Shown in pieces: positions 14,633 to 24,890 of a stretch of DNA of 64,000 nucleotides. This DNA comes from Chryseobacterium sp. H1D6B (GTDB lineage Bacteria; Bacteroidota; Bacteroidia; Flavobacteriales; Weeksellaceae): NCBI RefSeq assembly GCF_029892445.1, contig NZ_JARXVJ010000001.1, positions 744,001 to 808,000 of the forward strand. Reading direction: 5' to 3'. Numbering within the stretch: the stretch's first letter is position 1; every line of letters starts with the position of its first letter. The notes beneath the pieces were generated by a model. It saw only the letters and a list, made by a program, of their open reading frames with translations. It made no database searches and had not been told where the DNA came from. A program made the position numbers and the translations under genes.

Positions 14633-17600
14633 TTGAAAATCAAAATAAACACAAGAAAGCTCCTAAGGCGTACTGTAATAACCTTTATTTCCATATTGGT
14701 ATTTGTCACCCTGCTCTTATTAAGTTTAAGGCTTCCAGCCGTTCAGAACTTCATTAAAGACAAATTAGTTGTCTATCTCGGAAAAAAAATCAAAACAAAA
14801 GTCAGTCTCGAAAAAGTATACATCGGATTTCCCAACAGTCTGGTGATGGAAAATTTATATCTGCAAGGACAGGATATTGACACTCTGTTAGCGGTTAAAA
14901 AATTAGACGTAGGCCTAAATATGCTGAAACTGATCAATTCTACAGCAGATATCACTTCTGTTGACTTAGAAGGAGCACGAGCTAATGTGATCCGCAGACC
15001 AGACGGAAAATTCAATTTTGATTATATTCTGGATGCGTTTGCAACGAAAGACAAGGAGGAAAGCCCGTCTAAGCCTTTCATTATTTCTCTGAATAAAATC
15101 AAATTAAAAGATATTGGAGTTACTTTCAATGACCAGCAGTCTAAAAATGATATTAAACTACATTTTAATTCATTTGATACCAGCGTAAAAACTTTTGATC
15201 TGGATAAGAATACCTATGCTGTAAATGACATCAATCTTGACGGTTTAAAATTAAAACTAAAACAGGATCTTGTAGCAGAGGTTTCAAAAAAAGTAGAGAA
15301 GAAGGTAGATTCTCTTAATAAAAAAAAGCCGATGAATATTGGTTTAAGAGGAATAAAACTCACCAATTTCAACATCGATTACGGGGATGACAATACCAAA
15401 ACATTTGCAAAGGTTTTATTCAAAGAATTAAGTACCAAAATCAACAAACTTGATCTTGAAAACAATTCTTATAATGTAGGAAACGTTATTTTATCTGGTG
15501 CAGACATCAATGCTAATCTATATTTACCCGCACAAAACGCTAATCCTAAAAACTCAAAAAAAGAACCTGACGCTCCAGCAGCTACCCCTAAAGAAAAAGC
15601 CATGAAACTCCTTTTAGGAAAGCTAATTCTTAATGAGGTAAAAGCTGCTTATCATAACACAGCTGCTGTCCCTACAAAGCAGGGAATGGATTTCAACCAT
15701 ATGAGTTTTTCCAAAATGAACGTGGAGGTCCGCAGCTTCAAAATGGAGAACAATACCTTTGCGGGAACTGTAAATTCTGCAGAAATACAGGAAGCACGGG
15801 GATTGAATATTCAGAAATTCAATACAGATTTTGTGTATGCTGAAAAGCAGGCTTATTTAAAAGATCTTTATCTACAGACTCCAAAAACTGTTTTAAGGGA
15901 TGAAGTTATTTTAAATTATAATTCTATTGAACAGCTGAGTTCAAACCTCGGAGCAGTAAAAATCACAGCCAATATCCGGGATTCTAAGGTTGGTTTTTCT
16001 GATATTTTAAACCTGGTTCCAACATTAAAAAATACCGTCCCTTTCAATAAGTATCCAAATGCTGTATTGAACGTAAACGCTGTAGTGAAAGGAAGCGTAA
16101 ATGATCTGCTGATTCAAAATCTGAAAGCTTCAGGCCTTGACCAGCTGAAAGTGGCTGCATCAGGAAGAATCAGAAATGCAATGAATCCGGATAACTTATA
16201 CTATGATTTAAAAATTGCAGAAGTTTCATCATCTGCAAAAACGATTTTCAATCTAGTTCCCAAGAATACAATTCCTTCCAATATTTCCCTCCCCTCTTCT
16301 TTCAGTATAAAAGGAACGGCAAAAGGAACCACTAAAGTTGTCAATGCAAATCTCAGCCTTACTTCTACTCTAGGAAATGCCGGAATCATAGCACAAGTAG
16401 ATATGCGAAGAAAGAATCATGAATTGTATGATGTAAAAGCCAATCTTCAAAATCTGCAGATCGGAAAAATCATCCAGAATAAAGAGGTTGGAGCCGTGAC
16501 AGCACAAATTGCAGCCAAAGGTGAAAGTTTCGATTTTAAGAATGCAAAAGCCGATCTTAAAGGCTTCGTGAGTTCCGCAGTTTACAAAGGATACCGCTAT
16601 CAGAATATGAATCTGGCCGGTAAAATACATCATGGAGTTTATAACATTATTTTAAATTCAAAAGATCCAAATGCCAATTTAGAACTGACCGCTTCCGGAG
16701 TTTATAATGAGAAAAATCCAACAGTAAAGGTAAATGGAAACATTAATAAACTTGATTTGAACAAGCTGGGCTTCTATGACAAACCCATGATCATCGCAGG
16801 CGAAATTGATGGTGATTTCACCAATCTGGATCCAGATCATTTAAACGGATATCTTAATCTCCAAAATTTTGCCATTTCGGATACCAAAGAAGTATATCCT
16901 ATTCAGGAAGTTAATCTGAAAGCAGTTTCAACTGATGATTTGAATCAGATTATTTTCAATTCTCAGATTGCAGATGTGGAATTAACCGGAAAGTATAAAC
17001 TAACGCAGATCTTCGGCGCATTGCAGGAGACCCTCAATCAATATTATCAATTCCAAAAACCTGGAAAAGCTCAAAAAATTGAACAGGGACAGCACTTTAC
17101 ATTCAATGCTAAAATTAAGAATGATGATCTTATCAGAAAATTTGTTCCAGATCTGAAAAGTTTTGAAACAATTAATTTAGTTGGAAATTATGATGCTGAT
17201 TCTCAAAAAATAGAAGTTGACGGACAGATCCCGCAGCTTCTCTACGGCACTAATTCAATTGAAAATGCTGCGCTAAAAATCACCAACGAAAATCAGGCAC
17301 TGCAGTACAATTTTAATGTGGCCGCTCTGAAAAGCGAAAGTTTTGCTTTAAATAAAGTGAATATCAACGGGGATGTTGCCAATAATACGATCAATTATAA
17401 TATCACGACCAAAGATGAGAAAGATGCCACTCAATTCCTGATTGCAGGAAACGCCAAGTCATTGAATGATATTACTGAAATTTCATTGAATCTAAATGGG
17501 TTAAAATTAAATTATAACGACTGGACCGTTGCTGAAAACAATAAGATCCAGATCAGCAGCAAAGGAATTTTAGCGGATAATTTCAAATTATATAACAACG

Positions 17601-19663
17601 GAAGTGAAATCTCCCTACAGTCTGAAACAAGCTCTCCAAACAGCCCTTTAAATGTTTCGTTAAAAGATTTCAAGATCGAAACGATTACAGAGATCATTAA
17701 AAAAGATTCTCTTTTGGCCAAAGGAACAATTAATGGAACTGCACAGCTAAGGGATCTAAGTAAAAAAATGACTTTCACTTCTGACCTCAACATTTCAGAC
17801 CTGATAGTCTATGGAAATCCCATTGGAAACCTTGCCGTAAAAGTAAACAACACGTCTCCGAATGTTCTTAATGCGGACATTGCTCTTTCGGGAAATAATA
17901 ATGATGTGAAAATTTTAGGAGATTACAATACTTCTTCCAGCACTTTTGACCTTAATATGGATATCAAACAGCTTCAGATGAAAAGCGTCCAAGGATTCTC
18001 TCTGAATGCGATTGCAAATACAGAAGGTTATATTTCCGGAAATCTTAAAGTCACAGGAAGTACTGATAAACCCAATATTTTAGGAAAAGTAAAATTCAAT
18101 AATGCTGGACTAGAAATTGTAAAAACAGGAAGTGATTTCAGAAATATTGATGATGAAATTGACTTTACAAATAAAGGAATTGAGTTCAACAATTTCAAAA
18201 TTAAAGATAAGGACGGAAATGCTCTTACTGTAGACGGAGAAGTTCTTACTCAAACTTACAGAGATTTCGCATTCAATCTTGATGTGAATGCGAAAGATTT
18301 CAAAGTAGTAAATTCTGAAAAGTCTAATGACGCCATGATGTACGGAATTCTAGCCATTGATGCAGGACTTCATATCCGAGGCAATTTAGACCTGCCGAAA
18401 GTAGACGGAAGATTAGCTGTTGCTGATAATACGGATTTCACTTTCGTACTGCCGCAGTCTTCGCCCTCATTACAGGAAAGAGACGGAATTGTGGAATTCA
18501 TCGATCAGGATCAGGTTGTTTTAAATAAGACCATAAAAGCAGATTCACTTACGGCACAAAACCGGATCAAAGGAATGGATGTAAGCGTGAATATTGAAGT
18601 GAGTAAAGAAGCTAAAATGTCAATCATCATTGATAAAGCTAATGGTGATTTTGTAAAACTTCAGGGAGAGGCTGAACTTACGGGAGGAATTGATCCATCC
18701 GGAAAAACAACGCTGGTAGGTGTATATGAAGTAGAAAAAGGGTCTTACGAACTTTCTGTAAGCCTTTTAAAAAGAAAATTTGATATTCAAAAAGGAAGTA
18801 CGATAACATGGACGGGAGAACCTACTGCCGCCATAATGGATATTACAGCCGTTTATAAAACAGATGTAGCCCCGATTGACTTGGTAGAACAGCAGATAAG
18901 CGGAATGTCTTCTTCTGATATCAATATGTACAAACAGAGAATTCCTTTCAGTACCCTGTTGAAAATGAAAGGTGAGCTTTTAAAACCGCAGATCACTTTT
19001 GATATTACTACCGATGATAAAAATAATGCCGTTGCTTCCTCTGTTGTAGAAACGGTGGATGCTAAACTTGCCCAGCTTAGAACTGAAGAATCTGAAATGA
19101 ACAAGCAGGTTTTCGCTTTACTGCTATTGGGCCGTTTCGTAGGGGAAAATCCGTTCCAAAGCGACGCAGGACTTTCTGCTGAAGCAATGGCAAGACAGAG
19201 TGTGAGTAAAATTCTTTCCCAGCAGCTGAATAATCTTGCATCGGGATTAATTAAAGGAGTAGATCTGGATTTCGGACTTGAATCTTCAGAAGATTATTCA
19301 ACCGGAAATAAAAATACAAGAACCGATTTAAATGTAAATATCAGTAAAAAACTTCTTAATGACCGTCTCAAAGTGACTGTGGGGAGTAATTTCGGACTGG
19401 AAGGTGAAGCCAGACAAAATGAAAACACCACCAATATTGCAGGAGATGTTACCGTAGACTACAGTCTTTCTAAAGATGGAAGATATATGCTGAGAGCTTA
19501 CCGTAAAGATGAATATCAGGTGGCTCTTCAGGGACAGATCATTGAAACCGGAGTAGGATTTGTCATTACATTGGATTATGATAAATTCCGTGATATTTTT
19601 CAAAAATCGAAAAAAGCAAAATCAAAAAATACTAAGAAAAACCAAGTGGTAGAATTCAAATAA
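14633..19663 (+). CDS. tamB: translocation and assembly module protein TamB
   Basis: A 1676-residue protein anchored by one N-terminal TM helix (about 12-30), followed by a very long periplasmic repeat region of beta strands with AsmA-like character. A C-terminal DUF490/TamB domain (last about 400 residues) holds FALLLLGRF, and the tail is a lysine-rich barrel-targeting segment. TamB-type proteins span the periplasm and work with an Omp85 partner in outer-membrane protein insertion or lipid transport. I use the TTG start because the anchor begins there and no nearer ATG exists. The stop overlaps the next start by one base, which supports pairing with TamL. Confidence 0.95.
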   Translation: MKIKINTRKLLRRTVITFISILVFVTLLLLSLRLPAVQNFIKDKLVVYLGKKIKTKVSLEKVYIGFPNSLVMENLYLQGQDIDTLLAVKKLDVGLNMLKLINSTADITSVDLEGARANVIRRPDGKFNFDYILDAFATKDKEESPSKPFIISLNKIKLKDIGVTFNDQQSKNDIKLHFNSFDTSVKTFDLDKNTYAVNDINLDGLKLKLKQDLVAEVSKKVEKKVDSLNKKKPMNIGLRGIKLTNFNIDYGDDNTKTFAKVLFKELSTKINKLDLENNSYNVGNVILSGADINANLYLPAQNANPKNSKKEPDAPAATPKEKAMKLLLGKLILNEVKAAYHNTAAVPTKQGMDFNHMSFSKMNVEVRSFKMENNTFAGTVNSAEIQEARGLNIQKFNTDFVYAEKQAYLKDLYLQTPKTVLRDEVILNYNSIEQLSSNLGAVKITANIRDSKVGFSDILNLVPTLKNTVPFNKYPNAVLNVNAVVKGSVNDLLIQNLKASGLDQLKVAASGRIRNAMNPDNLYYDLKIAEVSSSAKTIFNLVPKNTIPSNISLPSSFSIKGTAKGTTKVVNANLSLTSTLGNAGIIAQVDMRRKNHELYDVKANLQNLQIGKIIQNKEVGAVTAQIAAKGESFDFKNAKADLKGFVSSAVYKGYRYQNMNLAGKIHHGVYNIILNSKDPNANLELTASGVYNEKNPTVKVNGNINKLDLNKLGFYDKPMIIAGEIDGDFTNLDPDHLNGYLNLQNFAISDTKEVYPIQEVNLKAVSTDDLNQIIFNSQIADVELTGKYKLTQIFGALQETLNQYYQFQKPGKAQKIEQGQHFTFNAKIKNDDLIRKFVPDLKSFETINLVGNYDADSQKIEVDGQIPQLLYGTNSIENAALKITNENQALQYNFNVAALKSESFALNKVNINGDVANNTINYNITTKDEKDATQFLIAGNAKSLNDITEISLNLNGLKLNYNDWTVAENNKIQISSKGILADNFKLYNNGSEISLQSETSSPNSPLNVSLKDFKIETITEIIKKDSLLAKGTINGTAQLRDLSKKMTFTSDLNISDLIVYGNPIGNLAVKVNNTSPNVLNADIALSGNNNDVKILGDYNTSSSTFDLNMDIKQLQMKSVQGFSLNAIANTEGYISGNLKVTGSTDKPNILGKVKFNNAGLEIVKTGSDFRNIDDEIDFTNKGIEFNNFKIKDKDGNALTVDGEVLTQTYRDFAFNLDVNAKDFKVVNSEKSNDAMMYGILAIDAGLHIRGNLDLPKVDGRLAVADNTDFTFVLPQSSPSLQERDGIVEFIDQDQVVLNKTIKADSLTAQNRIKGMDVSVNIEVSKEAKMSIIIDKANGDFVKLQGEAELTGGIDPSGKTTLVGVYEVEKGSYELSVSLLKRKFDIQKGSTITWTGEPTAAIMDITAVYKTDVAPIDLVEQQISGMSSSDINMYKQRIPFSTLLKMKGELLKPQITFDITTDDKNNAVASSVVETVDAKLAQLRTEESEMNKQVFALLLLGRFVGENPFQSDAGLSAEAMARQSVSKILSQQLNNLASGLIKGVDLDFGLESSEDYSTGNKNTRTDLNVNISKKLLNDRLKVTVGSNFGLEGEARQNENTTNIAGDVTVDYSLSKDGRYMLRAYRKDEYQVALQGQIIETGVGFVITLDYDKFRDIFQKSKKAKSKNTKKNQVVEFK

Positions 19664-21990
19664 TGAGAAGTACATTCCATATCTATTTTAAATATTTTTT
19701 CGCTGCAGGATTAGCATCGGTATTCGTCTCGTGCAGCAATACCAGATTTTTAAAAGAAGGCCAGATGCTTTACACAGGAGCTGAAGTGAAGATCGAAAAT
19801 GATACGATCTCTAAAAAAGAAAAAAAAGAACTCCAGGCTGCATTAGAAGAAAATCTAACTCCAAAACCGAACTCAACCCTACTCGGTCTCCGTCCAAAAT
19901 TATATTTTTATAATATCACCAAAGAGCCTAAAAAAGAAAAAGGGTTCCGTTACTGGATGAAATATAAGCTGGGAGAAAAACCTGTTCTATTGGGTGATGT
20001 AGACCGTGAATTCAACAAAGATATTATTCAAAACTACTCCGAAAACAAGGGATATTTTAATGCAAAGGCAACATATGATACTGTTTCTAAAAATAAGAAA
20101 GCAAAAGTTATTTATACGCTTAGACCCGGCGCGCAGTATCTGATCAGTAATGTGAAATTTCAGCAGGATTCTACTCTGGTCAATAATGAAATTCAAAATT
20201 TAAAAGGAAAAACCTTACTTAAAAACGGAAAGCCGTTTGACCTCGATGTTATCAAAGCTGAAAGAGACCGCATCGACAACGGTTTGAAAGAAAAAGGGTT
20301 TTATTACTTTCATTCTGATAATATCATTGTACAGGCAGACAGTACGGTAAGTAAGAACCATAAAGTTGAGCTTAATGTCAAGTTAAAGGAAGATACTCCT
20401 GAACTGGCAACAGAACAATTTACAATTGATAAAGTGATCGTCTTCCCGAATTATAATATTCAGGATGTAAAAAAAGGGAATTATAAAATCCCGATGGATA
20501 CTGATTCTCTAGCACGTTATGCTTATGACAATATTTATGTAATCGATCCTAAACATAAATTCAAGCCAAAGATCTTCGACAGAGCATTATATTTTGAAAA
20601 AGGAGATCTCTATAACCGTACAAATCATAATCTTTCTTTGAACCGGCTGATAAGTTTAGGCGTTTTTAAGTTTGTAAAAAATGAATTTGTAGTTTCAGAT
20701 TCTTTACATCATAAGTTTGATGCCTATTATTTATTGACGCCCAGAGAAGTGCAGTCTCTGCGTCTTGAAGCGTTAGGAAGAACCAACTCTGCCAGCTATG
20801 CAGGAAGTGAATTGAATTTAAACTGGACCCACAGAAACTTTTTCCGTGGTGCTGAACAATTCAAAGCGTCTATTTACGGAGCTTTTGATGTACAGATGGG
20901 AGGTGCACAGTCAGAAGCTAAAAACATGTACCGTGCAGGAGCTAATGTACAGCTTTCTATCCCGAGAATCGTCGCTCCTTTCAAATTCCACTCTTCCAGT
21001 GCTTTTGTTCCTAGAACCAATATAAGTTTAGGATATGAATTTCAGAACCGTACACAGTATTATACCCTTAATAATTTTACGGGGTCATTTGGATATGTCT
21101 GGAAAGAAAATGCAAGAAAGGAACATGATCTGAAGATCATTGATATCACCTTAGTTTCTCCTGCTAATGTGACGCCTTTATATGATTCAATTGCAACTAC
21201 TCCTGCTATGAAAAGAGTTGTTGCAGAACAGCTTATTTTCGGGCCTACCTACAGCTACACTTACACCAATACCATGCAGCCCAAAACCAATACTTTTTAT
21301 TATAAAGGGACGCTGGATCTTGCAGGAAATATTACAGGTTTAGTTACAGGAGCTAATGCAAAAAAAGACAAACAGAAAGAAATTTTTGGAGTACCGTTCA
21401 GCCAGTACGCAAAAATTGAGAATGATTTCAGATTCTATCATAAATTTACAGAGAAAACAAATTTTGCCACAAGATTTATTGCCGGTGTTGCTTATCCTTA
21501 TGGAAATTCCGAATACGTTCCTTATTCTAAACAGTTTTTTACAGGGGGAAGCAACAGTATCAGAGCTTTCCGTGCAAGAACGTTAGGACCCGGAAGTTTT
21601 GACCCAAGGACACTCTCACAAGGTTTTTCTTTTGACCAGTCTGGAGATATTAAATTGGAACTGAATGCAGAATACCGGGCTAATCTTTATAAATTCTTAA
21701 ATGTCGCTGCTTTTGTAGATGCTGGAAATGTGTGGCTGATCAACAACGATCCTGACAGGCCGGGAGGTAAGTTCTCTAAAGATTTTTTAAGCGAAGTTGC
21801 CGTAGGTGCCGGTGTTGGCCTAAGACTTGATTTCTCTATCTTGATTTTAAGATTAGACCTTGCCATGCCTCTGCGTGTTCCTTATTATGAAAAAGATCAG
21901 AGATGGACTTTTGACAGAATCAATTTTGGAGACAGCAGCTGGAGAAAAGATAATCTTATTCTAAATATAGCCATCGGATATCCATTTTAG
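19663..21990 (+). CDS. tamL: Omp85-family lipoprotein TamL
   Basis: A 775-residue BamA/TamA homologue carrying a lipoprotein signal with Cys24 (VFVSCSNTRF), the feature that defines Bacteroidetes TamL. POTRA-like domains (about 30-350) include YFNAKATYD and GFYYFHSDNI. The C-terminal 16-strand barrel includes the lid-loop motif SIRAFRARTLGPGSF and ends in a terminal phenylalanine (IAIGYPF). It sits in the outer membrane and pairs with TamB. Its start overlaps the tamB stop and the YihY-type gene begins one base after its stop, so all three form one operon. Confidence 0.95.
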   Translation: MRSTFHIYFKYFFAAGLASVFVSCSNTRFLKEGQMLYTGAEVKIENDTISKKEKKELQAALEENLTPKPNSTLLGLRPKLYFYNITKEPKKEKGFRYWMKYKLGEKPVLLGDVDREFNKDIIQNYSENKGYFNAKATYDTVSKNKKAKVIYTLRPGAQYLISNVKFQQDSTLVNNEIQNLKGKTLLKNGKPFDLDVIKAERDRIDNGLKEKGFYYFHSDNIIVQADSTVSKNHKVELNVKLKEDTPELATEQFTIDKVIVFPNYNIQDVKKGNYKIPMDTDSLARYAYDNIYVIDPKHKFKPKIFDRALYFEKGDLYNRTNHNLSLNRLISLGVFKFVKNEFVVSDSLHHKFDAYYLLTPREVQSLRLEALGRTNSASYAGSELNLNWTHRNFFRGAEQFKASIYGAFDVQMGGAQSEAKNMYRAGANVQLSIPRIVAPFKFHSSSAFVPRTNISLGYEFQNRTQYYTLNNFTGSFGYVWKENARKEHDLKIIDITLVSPANVTPLYDSIATTPAMKRVVAEQLIFGPTYSYTYTNTMQPKTNTFYYKGTLDLAGNITGLVTGANAKKDKQKEIFGVPFSQYAKIENDFRFYHKFTEKTNFATRFIAGVAYPYGNSEYVPYSKQFFTGGSNSIRAFRARTLGPGSFDPRTLSQGFSFDQSGDIKLELNAEYRANLYKFLNVAAFVDAGNVWLINNDPDRPGGKFSKDFLSEVAVGAGVGLRLDFSILILRLDLAMPLRVPYYEKDQRWTFDRINFGDSSWRKDNLILNIAIGYPF

Positions 21991-21991
21991 T

Positions 21992-22921
21992 ATGATAAAA
22001 AATGTAAAATTTTTCTGGGAAGTTTTAAAGGAAACTTTTAATGATTGGAACAGTTCTACTGCATCAAGAGATTCAGCAAGTCTGGCCTATTATGCTATTT
22101 TTTCTATTCCGGGATTATTAATCATTATTATCTGGATCGCGGGGAATTTCTTTGGAGAAGAAGCCATCCGCGGGGAGATCAGCAATCAGATCAGTGGATT
22201 GATGGGTACTGAGGTATCAAAAAGTGTAGAGAATATGATTGCCGGAGCTTTGATCGATAAACAGAATGTTTTTATGAAAGTGGTAGGAGTCGGCTCTTTA
22301 ATTTTTGGTTCTACTACCCTGTTTTTTCAACTGCAGTATTCTTTGAATTCACTTTGGAATATAGAATCTGCCCCAAAAAAAGCTTTGCTTAAGTTTATTT
22401 TAGACAGGGCCAATTCATTGGGAATGATCCTTATTCTCGGATTCCTGCTGATGATTACAATGATTCTTTCTTCACTGATCAGCATTTTCAATACAATGAT
22501 CACCCAGTATTTCGGATTTGAAACTTATTTATTGGTAGAAACAGTGAATTTCGCAGTGGGTTTTGTACTCGTGATGCTTTTATTTGCTTTAATGTTTAAA
22601 GTGCTCCCAGATGTGGAGATCAGCTGGAAACCTGTATGGAGAGGAGCTTTCCTTACCACACTTCTTTTTACGTTGGGTAAGTTTTTATTAAGCCTTTATT
22701 TCGGACAATTTAAGCCTACTTCAGCTTTCGGAACTGCAGGAACAGTCATCTTAATTATGATGTGGATCAATTACTCTTGTATGCTGATCTTTTTCGGGGC
22801 AGAATTTACAAAAGTATATACTTATAAAAAAGGCTACAAGATCGTCCCTTCTAAACATGCAAAATGGAGTGCTGCTAAATTATATGCAGACAGCCACAAG
22901 GATGATAATCCCCAAGTCTGA
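21992..22921 (+). CDS. YihY/BrkB-family inner-membrane protein
   Basis: 309 residues with six predicted TM segments and the family features SRDSASLAYYAIFSIPG near residue 28 and FGTAGTVILIMMWINYSCMLIFFGAEFTK near the C-terminus. The family is misnamed ribonuclease BN; its role is uncertain, with recent links to envelope lipid transport alongside AsmA-like proteins. Its position directly after tamB and tamL agrees with such an envelope role, though that is inference. Confidence 0.92.
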   Translation: MIKNVKFFWEVLKETFNDWNSSTASRDSASLAYYAIFSIPGLLIIIIWIAGNFFGEEAIRGEISNQISGLMGTEVSKSVENMIAGALIDKQNVFMKVVGVGSLIFGSTTLFFQLQYSLNSLWNIESAPKKALLKFILDRANSLGMILILGFLLMITMILSSLISIFNTMITQYFGFETYLLVETVNFAVGFVLVMLLFALMFKVLPDVEISWKPVWRGAFLTTLLFTLGKFLLSLYFGQFKPTSAFGTAGTVILIMMWINYSCMLIFFGAEFTKVYTYKKGYKIVPSKHAKWSAAKLYADSHKDDNPQV

Positions 22922-22932
22922 TTACAAGTAAA

Positions 22933-22965
22933 AAGCCTCCTGAAAATTCAAGAGGCTTATTTTTT
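22933..22965. terminator. bidirectional terminator between the tam operon and argS
   Basis: AAGCCTC (22933-22939) pairs with GAGGCTT (22952-22958). T runs occur on both strands, so it can end the plus-strand operon and the convergent argS. Confidence 0.85.
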
Positions 22966-24724
22966 ACATTCTGTTTACAGTTCCTATTCCCAGGAGTTCT
23001 AAAGATTTCTTTATTATTTTCCCCGTCAGATCGGATAAATTTAATTGGAATTGTTTTATATTTTCATCTTCCTGAATCAAGATCTTATTACTCTGATAGA
23101 ATGAGTTGTAAGATTTAACCAAGTCATAAACATAATTTGCTACTAAAGCCGGACTCAATGATTCAGCGGCTCTTTCCACCACCGTTTTATAATTTGCCAG
23201 CAGTATGATCAATTCTTTTTCAAACTCCCCAAAAGAGACCTCTGAAATTTCTTTGTACCCATATTCCGCTTTAGCCAATAATGACTGAATACGGGCATAT
23301 GTATACTGAATGAATGGACCAGTATTCCCGTTAAATTCAATACTTTCTGCAGGGTTGAAAAGCATTTTTTTCTTAGGATCTACTTTCAGCATGAAATACT
23401 TCAATGCTCCCATCCCTATTGTTTCATAAGAAACTTCTTTTTCTTCTTCAGTAAGATTTTCAAGTCTGCCATTTTCTTCTGCTTTTAATGCTGCTGTTTT
23501 GTGCATCTCCTGCATCAGGTCATCTGCATCTACTACAGTTCCTTCACGCGACTTCATTTTTCCTTCAGGAAGTTCAACCATTCCATAAGATAGGTGGAAC
23601 AATTGATCCGCCCAAGCATATCCTAATTTTTTCAAGATCTTAAATAAAACCTGGAAGTGATAATCCTGCTCGTTCCCTACAGTATAAATTAATTTCTGAA
23701 TATTACCCTGCTTAAATCTTTCTACGGCCGTTCCCAGATCCTGAGTCATATACACTGAAGTTCCGTCTGAACGCAATAGAAGCTTTTGGTCAAGTCCTTC
23801 ATCCGTTAAATCACACCAAACAGATCCGTCTTCTTTTTGATATAATATTCCTTTTTCTAATCCTTCCTGAATAAGATCTTTTCCTAGTAAATAAGTATTG
23901 CTCTCATATTGAATCTGATCAAAATCTACTCCTAATCTTTTATACGTTTCATTGAAACCTTTATACACCCAAGAGTTCATTTCACTCCAAAGAGCTCTTA
24001 CTTTTTCATCTCCACTTTCCCAATCTAAAAGCATTTTTTGAGCTTCCTTAATAACGGGAGCATCTTTTTTAGCCTGATCCTCAGAGATTCCCTGTGCAGT
24101 AAGTTCAGCAATTTCTTTTTTGTAGTTTTTATCAAATTCCACATAGTAATTCCCTACAAACTTATCTCCTTTTATATTTGTTGTTTCCGGCGTTTCCCCA
24201 TTTCCAAATTTCTCCCAAGCCAGCATCGATTTACATATATGGATTCCTCTGTCATTAATAATCTGAGATTTGATCACATCATATCCAGCTTCTTTAAGAA
24301 TCTGTGCTACAGAAAAGCCTAATAAGTTATTTCTGACATGCCCTAAATGCAGGGGTTTATTGGTATTCGGAGAAGAATATTCTACCATCACCGCAGCATT
24401 TTTCTTTTCTATTTTTGAAAAACTTTCATTGGCTGACTTAAACTGGTCAATAAAGAATTGATTTTTAACTTTAACATTCAAAAAGCCTTTAACGACATTA
24501 AAACTTTCTAATAATTCAGTCTGGGCAGTTAAGCTTTCTCCCAATTCAACCCCTATACTTTCAGGATTTTTCTTTAATTGTTTTACCAGTGGAAAAGTAA
24601 CAATCGTAAAATCTCCTTCATATTCAGTCTTATTTTCCTGAATTTCCAGTTTAATATCTTTTAACTGATATACGTTTAAAATAACTTCTGAAAGTTTTTC
24701 TTCTATTATATCTTTAATATTCAT
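22964..24724 (-). CDS. argS: arginyl-tRNA synthetase
   Basis: A 586-residue class I synthetase. The N-terminal Arg-tRNA recognition domain (1-90) is followed by SSPNTNKPLHLGHVRNN with the HIGH-type motif at 126-129. A KMSKS-type GKMKSREG loop and the C-terminal anticodon-binding DALR domain ending in LGIGTVNRM follow. It charges tRNA-Arg in the cytoplasm. Monocistronic; the terminator is shared with the convergent tam operon. Length and motifs are standard. Confidence 0.98.
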   Translation of the reverse strand: MNIKDIIEEKLSEVILNVYQLKDIKLEIQENKTEYEGDFTIVTFPLVKQLKKNPESIGVELGESLTAQTELLESFNVVKGFLNVKVKNQFFIDQFKSANESFSKIEKKNAAVMVEYSSPNTNKPLHLGHVRNNLLGFSVAQILKEAGYDVIKSQIINDRGIHICKSMLAWEKFGNGETPETTNIKGDKFVGNYYVEFDKNYKKEIAELTAQGISEDQAKKDAPVIKEAQKMLLDWESGDEKVRALWSEMNSWVYKGFNETYKRLGVDFDQIQYESNTYLLGKDLIQEGLEKGILYQKEDGSVWCDLTDEGLDQKLLLRSDGTSVYMTQDLGTAVERFKQGNIQKLIYTVGNEQDYHFQVLFKILKKLGYAWADQLFHLSYGMVELPEGKMKSREGTVVDADDLMQEMHKTAALKAEENGRLENLTEEEKEVSYETIGMGALKYFMLKVDPKKKMLFNPAESIEFNGNTGPFIQYTYARIQSLLAKAEYGYKEISEVSFGEFEKELIILLANYKTVVERAAESLSPALVANYVYDLVKSYNSFYQSNKILIQEDENIKQFQLNLSDLTGKIIKKSLELLGIGTVNRM

Positions 24725-24842
24725 GTGCTGTTATTTATTTTTTCACGGCCATATAGAACAGCCTAAACAATCATAGTTTTGAGAATGGAAATTTTCTCCA
24801 AACTATTTTATTTCTAAATTTTGAAATACAAATATACGGAAA

Positions 24843-24867
24843 TAAAAAAACCGCCCGAAGGCGGTTT
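24843..24867 (-). terminator. terminator of the SusC/SusD operon
   Basis: AAACCGCC (24848-24855) pairs with GGCGGTTT (24860-24867) over a CGAA tetraloop. On the minus strand it is followed by a T run. Confidence 0.85.
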
Positions 24868-24890
24868 AGTATTATAAGATATAAATAGGC